From contig VJWN01000002.1 in the NCBI GenBank assembly GCA_007644065.1, forward strand, positions 443,809 through 507,808: DNA of 64,000 bases, written 5' to 3'. Shown piece by piece: positions 24,733 through 35,869 of this stretch. This DNA is from Margaritispora aquatica (Eukaryota; Ascomycota; Leotiomycetes; Helotiales; Discinellaceae). Under the pieces are notes generated by a model. The model was not told the DNA's origin, searched no databases, and worked only from the letters and a program-made list of their open reading frames with translations. Position numbers and translations under genes: made by a program. The first letter of the stretch is position 1. Each line of letters starts with the position of its first letter.

Positions 24733-24887
24733 GCTCGGCTGGGATGGTTCATTGTGACATACATACATATATATGGACGAGTACAGTATCATGCCATGGT
24801 GGTAAGCGATGTGTGTGATGTAAGTGATACTGTGGAAGTGATATAAGTCGTGAGCATGATCGAGGGAGGGAGGGGCTTGGGGTTTGC

Positions 24888-24967
24888 GATTTGTGATTTG
24901 TGATTTGTGATTTGTGATTCGTGAGTCGGTCGAAGTGAGGTAGGTAGGTAGGTAGGTAGGTAGGTAG
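24888..24967. repeat. GATTTGT heptanucleotide array followed by (AGGT)n
   Basis: Four perfect GATTTGT 7-mers plus a GATTCGT variant (24888-24922), then about seven AGGT tetramers (24938-24967). The heptamer differs by one base from the array at 20691-20739. Confidence 0.9.
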
Positions 24968-25065
24968 ACAAGTATCCTCGCCCTCCTTTTCACCACGGCC
25001 ACGAAAACCGCGCGCTCTCTCCTCTCTCTCTTTCTTTCTTTGCCTGCTCATAGAGAGGGCCGGAG

Positions 25066-25085
25066 AGGGGAGGGGAGGGGAGGGG
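25066..25085. repeat. AGGGG pentanucleotide microsatellite
   Basis: About four AGGGG units in intergenic DNA. Confidence 0.85.
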
Positions 25086-26872
25086 CAATGTTCTGTCAAT
25101 GCGCTATTCTTACTCAAAGACTCTCTTTCTCTTTCTCTATCCCTGGCTAGATAATGAGCAATGTTATGCTTCTTTATTCAAGCTCTCAGAGCCCTGTTTC
25201 CATTATTTGCTTAGTGCCGATCTTGGGGAGGACGCTGTTGAGAATCGTGTTGTTACATTTACCAGAATCCTTGGGACGGCAATAATAGACTCCTGCAAGA
25301 TACGGCGTACGAGGAAATATGTTGAATCGTTCCCACCGATATCGTAAAAAGAATTTTAACCCCCTGGCGTGAGTTTTGGGGCATAATTTGCCTATGAAGG
25401 CGTTCTCAAAAAGGGTGTACTAAACAAGTGAGAGAGGGAGGAGGAGAAAGAGGCTATTGTGATCAATAGGTGCAAGAGAAACGCTTTGTAAAAGGAGAAA
25501 TATCTGTAGCCGTACCGTGCCGTGCTTTGTCATTTGTTGGGTTTGATTGCAAGACAAGCACTATTATGACAAGCTTAGTACATGGACCTATATCGATTGA
25601 ATCAATTCCATATAGTTGTGTTTCATTCGGTTCGTCCACTCTACTGGAGCTGAGCCTCGTCTACGATCAATTCTCGATTAAGCAACGACTTCCTCCGCAC
25701 TGCGGTGGAGTTGCGAGTGGAGTGGTCTCTAGCAGTTAATGAACGGTCATGTTGGAACTACTTCCTTCGTTTCAACCGAGAGAAATGGTTGGATTAAAGA
25801 GAAGTGAGGACTCGGAGCTGGTTTCGTGAGAGGAAATTGAAATTTATTGAATTCATCAGTCGATTAGCGCATCGAGTTTCCCACATCACTCGGTGGATGT
25901 CGTAGGAACAAGATCATCGCTTGAGAATGTATCGAGGCGACAAGCATTTAGAGTTGAAGAGCTGGGAGATGTCACTCCAAATGCCGTGAGGCTTGAGGGG
26001 TTGGAGCAGCAGGTGGCTGAGAAATTAAGGTGGGATTACAACTTTGAAGAAGATGAGGGAGGAGGTCTTCCTACACCCCCCTCCTCTCTGTTTTCAGAGC
26101 ATTTAGGTCAATACAGGATGCATGTCTACAGCATTTTTACTCCAAATTTGTATCCGACACAGTCACTTGCACACAGCTCCTCTCCAATGTTCCTTGGTTG
26201 CGCCCTCCAAACCTATTCCGTACTACTTTCCCGTGTCTTCGGTCCATATCTCTCAGCGAACATGCTTGGTGGTGATGTGGTTCCCGTTCTCGTCCTGATC
26301 GACGGGGGATATGAGTCCTGGCTGGGATGCTCGGTTTCGCTAGGCTAGGTTTTGGGCTAGCCTTTGATGAAAGATCCCAATGAGACTCGTGGAAACAGAG
26401 TAGGAAGCTTCCAGGTTGTTATTGTTATTATAACTCTACTGTGAGTCTGTCATTTATGGGTTATTCGGAATAAAGAAGGCCTCTATGAGCTAGGTAGGTA
26501 GTTCCTAGCAAGCGACAGTTGGTCACATGATCACAATTAGGTCCCATCCACGTGACCATAAATCAACGACTCAGCCAGGGTTCCTGTCATCTACATGCTT
26601 AGATACTTATCCATCTTAGCCAAGCGAGTTGTTTAGGAGTATCGTATCAGCGAAGCTAACAGGCGAAGAAGGCAGTAGTATTTAGTGATTGGAAGTGGTG
26701 GACTTTCATCGTTACACACTCTTGATGGCCCCTGAACGACTGACCAAACCTTCGACACCCATCTAAGATACTTAAGGTAGGTGAGGTAACCGTGACTGAA
26801 AAGGCGAAGCATGGTATCAGGTTTGTATAGAAAAAAAAAGACTGCGGCACCGTTGACTACCCTCTCATTCTT

Positions 26873-28147
26873 ATGCTACCGTTTAGATTTTCTCCACTGA
26901 GGTGGAGGAAAACCTTCAATCGTGTTCTCTGTCATCGTAGTATCACAAGAATGGCTTCCACCACCATAGTGGACCAATCTGGTCACAAGTACGTTCAAGG
27001 CAAGATGCTCCAGTGTCATCCCAACAACCCCGAGCTCAGTATCTATCAAGCTGAGTATGTTTCAGTCCTATGTGTAAGATTTTCTAACTTGGTCATATGT
27101 CTAACAAATTCTCACTTAGATGCGGGAGTGAATCGTTTGTCGTCAAGCGCGTGTCCGAGTCGTTTTACACCCTTTCTCAAACCCTCAAGAGCGAGTTTGC
27201 GGAAACACGTCGACTTCAGATGCACGTTGATTACAACCAAGCGGAACACATGTTGGTCTACAAGTATTTTAGAAACACCCTGCTGGCCTTGATCACGGAG
27301 TATCCAGACTTTCCTGTTGCTGAAATCAAAAAGATCCTACGATGCACGGGAGAGGCAGTCAAGGAGTTTCATGATAAAGGCTGGATCCATTTAGGTGAGA
27401 TAGAGATGCTGCCTACGCACCCATGATATTAATTTTTGAGACCTCTAGCTAACCATTCTTGCCAGATGTGAAACCTGATAACATTCTAGTCAATTGGACC
27501 TGCGATGAGCAAGGTTACCAAGTCGTCACGGATGCTATGCTGGGCGACTTTGACATTGCATTCAAGCCAGAAGGTGGACAACCACTTCAAACTCCCTATG
27601 CCATAGGGAATGTCATGTGGAGAAGCCCAGAAGGGCAGACCGCAAGAGGCATCACGAGGGCGTCAGACGTCTTCCCTTTCGGTTTGGTGGTGAGTGAGCC
27701 ATTCATACCATACCATATCTCTCGTCCACACCTACTCTAGGTTGTTGGGTTCAAGAACTCGCACTAACACAAATATTCCATTCACAGTGTATATATGCCC
27801 TCGGAGCTGGGAATCTCCTGATCCTGAGGGACTACCAAGCTCTACTCAAGCACGGTGTGATGCCCGAACAAGAGATCCTGAATCGTCACCTTCTCTACTT
27901 CGGACCGCTTACTCAAGGACTCCTCGACCAAGTCAAGGATGAGTCGTGGTGCGATGCTCTGAGGAAATTGTCGGAGATGGCCGAACTGACGGCAAACGAG
28001 GACCCGGGCGTCAGGTTCGAGCAGTGGGGAGAGGATATCGCTCCGAACCTCACTCATGAAGCCAGGAGCATGATATCGAAAATGACGAGGCTGGATCCCA
28101 AGGCGAGAATAACGATAGATGATGTCTTGAGGCAGGGATGGTGGTGA
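26873..28147 (+). CDS. Divergent protein-kinase-like protein
   Basis: Four exons, 26873..27054, 27120..27394, 27466..27689 and 27788..28147, encode 346 residues. If translation starts at the in-frame ATG 26951 it is 320 residues. Kinase landmarks: the ATP lysine in FVVKRV, catalytic loop IHLDVKPDN, metal site GDFDIA in place of DFG, and a WRSPEG activation-segment end, then DVFPFGLVCIYALGAG. The glycine-rich loop is not recognisable, and the third DFG residue is Asp. Such kinases are an expanded, poorly characterised family in filamentous fungi. The longer N-terminus is arginine-rich and amphipathic (MLPFRFSPLRWRKTF) and would give mitochondrial targeting, so the choice of start matters for location. 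Confidence 0.75.
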
Positions 28148-28313
28148 AGAGCTATCTATCGATCTACATATTTATGCCTGGACATGAGCGTAGCGAATGA
28201 GAAAGGTTCTTAGCCCTGCGAGTTTAGGGTGTAGGGGAATAAATATCTTTGCTACAACATCCCAGCTTTGGATAGGATATATTGGAATTGTTAACTACAC
28301 GACCCCACGGATC

Positions 28314-30094
28314 CTAAGCTCCCCTCTCCTCCAGATCCAAGCGCTCCATCAACGCCTCAAAATCGCCCCTCACGCTCCTCAACAGACTGTTCGAGAACGC
28401 ATCCAGCACGAAGTACAGATAGCCCATCTCGTCGAAGATATCGACGACCGTGGCATGGAAGCCGCATTGTAGCGCGAAGGGTCTGAGGAGGGGCGAGAGA
28501 CGCGCTTGTGGTGCGTGCTGCAGATTGGGCGGCGTGCGGAAGGCGGAGATGTCGACGTAGCATTGGTTCTTCGGGGGTGGCGCCTGCGAGGGAGAGGGTC
28601 GGTATGAGGATGGGTGTGAGAGTGAGTGTGAGAGGGCGGCTTGCGATTCTACGAGGACAGCGGTGAGGTGGTTTGTCCTGGTTCGTGTTAGTTTTGTAGT
28701 CAGTGATGAGAGAGGGGGTCAGGATGAGCATTGGGGATGATAAAGGGTAGTGAGCTCGAAGAGGGGAGACGAACGTGCATAGCATATGTAGAAACAGACC
28801 CTCGATAGTGAAATTGCAAATTCCACCACGCATGTCGATCATCTGCTGCAAGCCCTTCATATGCGTCGCCGCTTCACCCTCATCACCAACGACGCTCTAA
28901 ATCAGACTCGTTAGTAATTTGCGGTCACCAACACCCCTCTCCCTCCCCATATAGCATTCACACGAAGTAGATCTTACTCACCACAATATGAATAATCAGC
29001 AACACAGCCGCGATTGTCTCATCCATCAACGCCGTGATGGGATCTCTCAGCGCGGCATTGAGCGCCTTGATGGTCTGCGTCCTGTAGTACACGCATTCGG
29101 CATTTTGCCTCTGCCCTCGCAACCCGGCCTCGTGGATCGCGGACACGTAGAGCGTCGAGTGGAAGAGCACTGGGCTGGCGATGGCTTGGCTGAGCCAGCG
29201 TGGGTTGGTGCAGTATTGACTGTTGATCTCGGTGGGGAAGAAAGAGAGTGTGTCGATCCCTGGGTGGTAGTGATGGTGGTGTTAGTATGAGGAGACTCGC
29301 TTAAGTTGCGGTTTTTGAGGTGGGAGAGGTATTTGGAAGATAGGTGAATGAGGAGAAGGGAAATAAGAGGAAGAGAGAAACGTACAGTGTTGGATAAGTG
29401 CGTGTACGCGAGGCGCTGATCGCTCTGGCAATATCGAGAATGGATCTAGACGACCGGCGTCAAGGATGTGGTCTGGCATCACTTGAGTGCAATGACTGGG
29501 ATGGAGGTTGGATGGTGGGTAGTTCCCACATATCCTGCATATCCCCAGCACGGCATCGAGAAGTATTGCTGTGTATTCTGGGACAAACTTTAGCGAGTTA
29601 ACAAGTGGAGATATGGGGGAGCATACTCGGATCATGACACGGACATCCACACTGCTGCTTAGAAGTGCATGATATACGCTTCTTTATGACCTGGAAACTC
29701 TCGTCTGAAGAACTCGATGATGCGTTAGACGCGAAATTGTCGTCTGATGCCGAATTTTCACCAGATGCATCAGAGCCACATAACAGTTCCTGATGGCATG
29801 GTGGGACTGTCACCACTTGACGCCTCAGATTCTGTCTCTTGGACTTCACGGTAGGCGCCCAATCACAAGTCTTGATATTCGAAAAATGCACACTGCACTT
29901 TCGACAGACAGGCTTCCTCTCATCACACTACGTTGTCTCATCATCAGTTACGCACACCTAACAACCGCTTCGCTTGGGAGAACAACCTTCACTTTCCTCT
30001 CCTTACATGCTCGACACCCATTCGAACTCTTCTTATGTGCTCGAAGGGGAATCGGGCTCGAGATGTCATTTTCATTGGGATTTCTTTCCTGCAT
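28314..30094 (-). CDS. Zn2Cys6 fungal transcription factor
   Basis: Six exons, complement(28314..28677, 28775..28896, 28982..29259, 29386..29577, 29627..29927, 29987..30094), encode 454 residues. The binuclear zinc cluster is Cys27, Cys30, Cys37, Cys44, Cys47 and Cys57 (GCRACKERKVK / CDERKPVCRKC). It is split by an intron exactly before the third cysteine, a frequent position in this family. The last Cys spacing (9) is slightly long. A basic region follows (KSKRQNLRR), then a serine-rich linker. The C-terminal part has the helical 'fungal-specific' middle region (RVHALIQHW, FFPTEIN, ATHMKGLQQMIDMRGG). It probably regulates the metabolic genes to its right. Exon ends at 29577 and 28677 are the least certain. 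Confidence 0.8.
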
Positions 30095-30962
30095 CGTCGT
30101 TACGAGTGTGCTGTTTGTTGTGGAAGAGGGTGAAGAAGTTGGATGCTCGGGATCGGTCGTTGTGATATTGGTGTTTGTTACATGTCAGCACTACCTGGCT
30201 TGCACCCGAACCCGAGCGTGCAAGGGCACGGAACCCAAGCCATGAACAGCACTCATTTTAGCGAGGAGCCAATCAGAAGTCACGTGTCGTAAAGACGGAA
30301 AGAGGCGAAGCGAAGCGTTCCTGTACCAAAGAACAACGCTGCTTCGAAGATCAGATCGAGATGGTGTTGGCAAGATGTGTACCACTTGATGGGATTATCC
30401 ACTAAGTCCAATAGGTCTAGAAGCCAAGTCACAAAGTTGTCACCTGGGAGATTTTTTTTTTCAAGAATAGAGAACTACTATTCCTTCTCTCTCTCGGATT
30501 TGCCAGGTAGCAGAGTGTTCATCGTAGAACCGACGTAGCTTTTGAATTCCTGTAGGAGTGAAATTATCCAACCAGGCTTCCTTCGTCGTGATAAACTTAG
30601 TCCTGAGGCGGTGCCTAATAGTACTACCAATGAAAGTCAATCCATCAAACGAGCACTGCTTACAAGAGCCCTCGACCTCGTCTCCTCCACGAATAAAGGG
30701 TGAGATAGGAATACGGCTACGGTACACATTGCTTGGCAGAAGGGGCTGTTGATGCGAAAGGTACCCAAATAGGCTGTGTTTGTAGTAGAAACCCATGCTT
30801 ACCCTATGTTGGAGTAAAACTTTTGAGCCCCCAAGGGCAGCGCTATGTTGAGTTAAACGTATATAAGGAGAGAGATCTCAAAATCTTGAAACTTACAAGT
30901 CTGAACAATCATACATCATTTGCTGTTTACTACATCCTCATAGAGACTTCAACACCTCCAAC
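30095..30962. other. Divergent region, TF / alpha-beta hydrolase
   Basis: 868 bp between two divergent genes. A 111-codon minus frame (30461-30796) reads somewhat like protein but starts and ends without support and matches nothing I recognise. A good TATA box lies near the right end. Confidence 0.5.
30860..30867 (+). promoter_or_regulatory. TATA box (TATATAAG)
   Basis: A consensus TATA element about 95 bp upstream of the alpha/beta hydrolase start codon, at normal distance for a short leader. It suggests a regulated rather than constitutive promoter. Confidence 0.5.
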
Positions 30963-31837
30963 ATGGCGCAACCAACGTTTGTTTTTGTGGGTGGTGCTTG
31001 GCATCCTCAAGCGTTCTTTGGAAAAATCATTGCGATACTCGAGAAGAAAGGATACAAATGCGTGACTGTCGCTATGCCTGGAGTCGGAGGAAGCCCTGCT
31101 GTTGAGAATCTCGACGCAGATATTGCCGCAGTGCGAAGGGCAGTCATGAAAGAATTAGACATGGGAAATGATGTGATAGTACATGCTCACAGTAGGTATA
31201 CTTGATTTGACGAAACTCATCGATATGTTGTACTGACCAAGCACGTAGGCTGGGGCGGAGTTCCTACATGTAGTGCGCTTGATGGCTTGAGTAAAGCTGA
31301 GCGAGAGAAAGACGGCAAGACGAGCGCAGTTCTTAGACTGACTTTCGTGTCGTCGTTTGTATTGCCAGAAGGCATCTCTCTAATGGACGCAATTGGCCAA
31401 GTTGATGAAGCCTTGCCATCCGTTGCGGTAATCAAGGCAAGCTGCATATTTTCGAGTGATTGCAACCTCAACACCAAGCTAACTTACTCTAGGATGGTGC
31501 TATGATGAGAACAGACTTCTTAGAAGTCTTGTACAATGACTTAGAACGTGAGGAAGCTGAGTACTGGGTTTCACAGCTCAAGCCTCATGCACTTGGTACT
31601 TTAACCGATAAAACAAGATCAGCTGCTTGGAAGAAGATCCCATCATCATATCTAGTTTGCGAGGACGACAGAATAATTCCATTCCAACAACAGGATGAAA
31701 TGATTGCGCATATCAAGGAATCTGGCGGAGATATTGAAGTCGAAAGGATGTTCGTTTCCCACAGTCCATATATAGCAAAGCCAGTTGAGACTGCGTTATT
31801 TCTGGAAAAAGCTGCACAGCGAAGTGTAGTGGTTTGA
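30963..31837 (+). CDS. Alpha/beta-hydrolase (AB hydrolase 6-type)
   Basis: Three exons, 30963..31191, 31249..31436 and 31493..31837, encode 253 residues. The fold starts with TFVFVGGAWHPQAFF (oxyanion region). The nucleophile elbow HAHSWGG gives Ser77, and acid and base candidates are Asp198 (CEDDRIIP) and His229 (FVSHSPY). This compact family without a lid resembles plant methyl-salicylate/methyl-jasmonate esterases and fungal hydrolases of small esters or lactones; the substrate is unknown. The second intron begins GCAAGC and ends CTAACTTACTCTAG, so it is a GC-AG intron. The reading frame across it (VIK-DGAMMRTDF) is uninterrupted. Confidence 0.83.
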
Positions 31838-33019
31838 TTCTCAGACAAGAGGATGTTGCTGAGCGCGAGAAATACAATTGAATCCCAAATCTTGATGGTC
31901 CAGCATTCCTCAATCAAAACCATATAGCTTGGCATGTTCTTTTTGTGATAAATATGACAAAGTCTCGATTACAAAGCTAGAGAATCGACCGATCAGAGGG
32001 GCTCGACGAGTAGGTACTGACGCGCCCCTTCACGCTGAATTGTCGTCGAGCTCCATGGATTCTCGCGGTAAGGAAGATATTTTGCAACGCTCTTTGGCGT
32101 CCAATATATAGCTATACTTCGAGCAGCTTGATTATGATGACTGGGAAAGTCGGCATATTTATTTTTGTAGCCTTTCAAATCGTAAATGCCTCGAGCTAAG
32201 TGTTATTGATATTGGAACATGTGCAATGGGCTTGTAAATCTGGTTGAAGTTTCCTCTCAACCTAGCTCCCTATCACGCCGAATCTCATGATAACTGCCCA
32301 CTGGCCGAAATCTGCGGAGCTTGAAGTCATCATGTCTTTAAAAGTTCAAGTCCTTGAGATCGGCATTTCTCGGATCAATTGTGCCTTTTGGGGGGTTATG
32401 TGGTCAAAGAACGAGCTCGAAACGAGGTCTTTGATGCCGACCTGCCATCGATCCGAGTTCCGAGCTTGTGCCGAATCAACATCTCCTGATCTTGGACACT
32501 CCCGCCCTCTACTCTGCACCACAATTACAAGCAAACAATACCCTAGACAGCCTTTGAACTTTCAAAAAGCACAGAGAAATGATGGGTCCACTGGGTTTGC
32601 TATTCACAGGGTAGGAGATCGAACTTGAACTATAATGCTCTCGATTTCTCCCAAGCTAATATCACAATTGACTCTTCTTTAACCTACATCGTTTCTGACA
32701 ACTTCTTAGTCGGATTGATGACTATGGTACGATTCGAGAGTCCGTTAATGTAAATAACGGATTTTCATTGAAATGTCTCAAAGCTTGATACATTCGTGTT
32801 TATTGGTTGAGTTTTTATGCACAAGTTTACTCGTACGATCTCACTCATGGGCCGATTGTTGCGGATGAGGGGATGAATTTTACCCCGCGAAGATGGATAA
32901 ATTGAGAAGAAGGTATATCAGGTATGCATTTTTATTTAACTAGCAGTTATATATTTATTCAATTCTCCTGAACAATCCATATTCTCTTCTCTTATTTACC
33001 ATAAACCCACGCTTTAAAA
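31838..33019. other. Intergenic region
   Basis: 1.2 kb between the hydrolase and the NmrA-like gene, both on the + strand. Short frames only; the right half is AT-rich. It should contain the NmrA-like promoter. Confidence 0.55.
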
Positions 33020-33986
33020 ATGCCGTATGATATCACCATCAAGAAAGTTGCCTTGGCTGGTGTAAGTCTTCAACATACTTTTTAGGAGACTTTCTAATTG
33101 GTTATAGGCCTCGGGAAAAGTTGGCAAAGCGATTCTCACGGAACTCCTCCAGTCACAGCTCTTCGATATCACAGTCTTGACAAGAGATCCAAGCAGCAAT
33201 GAATTTCCCCTGGAGGTCAAAGTCGCTAAAGTCGACTATTCGGATATCGACTCCATGATTACAGCCCTGAAAGGCCAAGATGCACTTATTAGTGCCGTTG
33301 ACAAGCAGTCAATTTCAAGCCAGAAGCTGCTCATCGATGCAGCTGTTAAGAGCGGTGTCAAGCGAGTGATCCCATCCGAGTTTGGCTGTGATCTGAAAAA
33401 CTCGAAGACGAGAGCTCTACCCTGCTATGCAGACAAGGTGCAGATTGAGGAGTATCTTGACGAGTTAGCAATCAAAGGATCTTTGAGCTACACTTTGCTT
33501 TTCAATGGCGTCTTTCTCGACATGGGTCTCAGAAACGGAATTTTCTTCAATTTCAAGGACAAGACCGCAGATATATTTGATAGTGGAGATCAGCCTATAT
33601 CAATGACAAGACTGTCTACCGTTGGGAAGGCAGTGCGAAGAATTCTCACGCATCCACGTGAAACAGCCGATCGAGCTGTATGGGTCAAAGATATCGATGT
33701 CTCTCAGAACGATCTGCTCAAACTAGCCCAAGCCTTGACACCAGGAGAGGAGTGGAAGTTGAACAGTATTGATTCCGCGAAACTTGAGAAAGAGTGTTTG
33801 GAAAAGATTGCGAAGAAGGAAGATGACAAGATGACGGGGTTTGGGCTACTGAAGTGTGCCATATTTTCCGCTGCCTGCGGTAACAAGTTTGAGCATGTCC
33901 ATAATAGCACTTTGGGCATCAAGGGAATGACGGAGCCTGACTTGGAGGAGCTTGTCGCAAGTATCTTTGGAAGAAAGAGATCTTAA
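33020..33986 (+). CDS. NmrA-like / isoflavone-reductase-like NAD(P)-binding protein
   Basis: Two exons, 33020..33061 and 33108..33986, encode 306 residues. The Rossmann glycine motif LAG-ASGKVG is split by a 46-nt intron. An acidic/Arg pair region (VLTRDPSS), the strand-4 region DALISAV and the PSEFG motif identify the atypical short-chain dehydrogenase group (NmrA, phenylcoumaran/isoflavone reductases). The classical Tyr-x3-Lys is not obvious, as usual here. Members either reduce aromatic metabolites with NADPH or sense NAD(P) redox state. Proximity to a monooxygenase and hydrolase favours a metabolic role, but this is inference. Confidence 0.85.
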
Positions 33987-34498
33987 AATCTTGCATAGGA
34001 TATGCATGTGTGCAAGGGGATTTTCAACTGGACTTCGCTTCCGAAAGTTTTGGTCATTGCTGGATGCGAAAAACTCCACACTTGACAAGACGGCCTCATA
34101 CCTTCTGTTTTGATGTTGCATCAAGCTACTAGATTGTTAGGTGAAGGATGTATCATAGCAATAAACAACTTCCTTAGTATCATATATTCTATCGCTTCGA
34201 GCTGATGTCTGATTACAAGATGGCGATACATCTTGCGAAGAACTACCATCCTAATCAGTATATAGATGCATAAGATTAACTGAACTCTCTGATATACCAC
34301 AGTAGAAAATATTTTCTAATCATTCAAATACTTGATCTCCTGTGTACAGGATTGCTCACGTCGTTGCCAAAGCACATGTAGGTCACATGATCTCCCAGCC
34401 CACAAATTCCTTGCGGCCGCCAAACATTTTTCTGAACTCGATCGAAGAAAGGCATGACCGAAAATTGAACCTCCACCACAACACCGATCCTCTTCAAA
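33987..34498. other. Intergenic region upstream of the MYND gene
   Basis: 512 bp, AT-rich, with no gene visible. Confidence 0.55.
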
Positions 34499-35084
34499 AT
34501 GGCAGACCAGCAGGCCTCCTCATCTTCAGCAGAGAAGATCATTGAAGAAGCAAACACCTCCCAAGCCGAACCCACAACCTCATCCTCAAACGGTACTTCA
34601 CTCCCCACCATCAACCCCACCATCACATGATGCATACCAATATCTAACATCCCACCCAGGCGAGAGCTCCTCCTCCTCCGCACCAATAGCATCTCCAAAG
34701 AAATGCACACAATGCAGCGCTCTTGAAACAGAAAGCAAGCCTCTAAAGCCATGCTCCAAGTGCCAGACAGCATTGTACTGCTCGCGAGATTGTCAGAAGG
34801 GAAACTTCAAGATCCACAAGAAGACGTGTGCAAAGGACGCGCAGGCCTATGCTCTGAAAGCGGATCTGAAGCCTAGTGCGCCGCCGAGACCACCGAAGGA
34901 GGGCCATAGAGGAGGTTTGCAGAAGTGGCAGTTGTGAGTTTGATTTTTTGTTTGTTTGTGTGATTTGGATTGTGGTGGGGTTGGGTAGAACTTTAGTTTG
35001 TGTGCTTAGGAGTTGTTGTACTTGAAGTTTCAAGAGTAATTATTCAAGAGAAATGTCCACTAACGTTGTTGCAGTGATACGTAA
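34499..35084 (+). CDS. Small MYND zinc-finger protein
   Basis: Exons 34499..34592 and 34660..34933 plus a probable 10-nt last exon, 35075..35084, give 125 residues. If the last intron is not removed the frame stops at 34937 (123 residues, ending KWQL). The MYND ligands are complete: Cys46, Cys49, Cys62, Cys65, Cys71, Cys75, His83 and Cys87. The N-terminus is Ser/Glu-rich and disordered; the C-terminus is proline-rich, then GGLQKWQ. The putative last intron has a GTGAGT donor, ACTAAC branch site and GCAG acceptor, and changes the end to KWQFDT. MYND fingers bind proline-rich peptides in partner proteins. No catalytic domain is attached, so it is likely an adaptor. Confidence 0.75.
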
Positions 35085-35869
35085 GAAGAACGGTAGAGCA
35101 CAGCATCTTGGTCTTGGTGGTTGTATATTGGGGGAGTTTGGGCTTGGGCTCAGGAAGGGAACAAATGACCTTCTTGAGAGAGCATCGGAGAGAAATATCT
35201 GATCACTAGATATAAAAATCAGACTCCTATCACCAATACTAGTATCTTGATCATTGGTGACAAGTATTCTAATGTCAATATCAGTATTGTAAAAGACTGA
35301 TATTTTCGAATATTACGAAAATTTGTATCTTGTCCAAAGGATGAGCCATGTGATGAGACCGCCCGTAATATTTGCTTTTTTGTAAGCTGTTCGATCAAGC
35401 AATCCCTCAGAGGATAAAAACAGCCGCAGAGTTCAACATTTGTTGGTCATGCGCATAAGAAATCGAGTTAGCAAATATGTAACGTCTGCTTCGGCATCCA
35501 GACTCGGGTATTTACCCCGCGTTTTTCGACCCTCCATTCACCTTGGCACTCACTCCAGCACTCCTGTCTCACTATATCTCGCCCATATAATCTTACCAAG
35601 TGTCAACTTCAACTCATTTACAATTCTTGCATCCTCTGGATTTCATTAAGCACGAAAATTGCCTCCATCCTTTCTGCTTTGGAAAAACTAGAATATTAGT
35701 GAGTTTCTGCACTTCAATGACGTTAAGACCCCACATCACTTAGACTCACGTATACAACCAGAATTTATCCTAGTGTTTACTTTGATTGACTTATAACCTA
35801 TTGATACGAAAACACAATAACAACTTTCCAATTAAATCCTCATTCAACTCTTAAATAAAGGTCTCGAAA
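35085..35869. other. Intergenic region upstream of the FAD monooxygenase
   Basis: 785 bp, AT-rich, with no gene. It includes the direct repeats TGATCA/ATCACTAG near 35200-35270. Confidence 0.5.

Larger units (their letters stand above)
23968..26872. other. Gene-poor, repeat-rich region downstream of the GPI-protein gene
   Basis: 2.9 kb without a supportable gene. It carries the densest microsatellite cluster of the window (24658-25085). A 151-codon frame at 25893-26348 has a few protein-like residues but no family signal, no codon support and no partner exon that I could join. Confidence 0.55.

Noticed and set aside
25893..26348. 151-codon frame in the repeat-rich region
   Set aside because: A few acidic, plausible residues near the middle but no domain, no splice partners and an untidy second half. 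Kept only as a possibility for transcript checking.
30461..30796. 111-codon minus-strand frame between the TF and the hydrolase
   Set aside because: Reads somewhat like protein but has no recognisable motif and would crowd both promoters; could be a relic, unproved.
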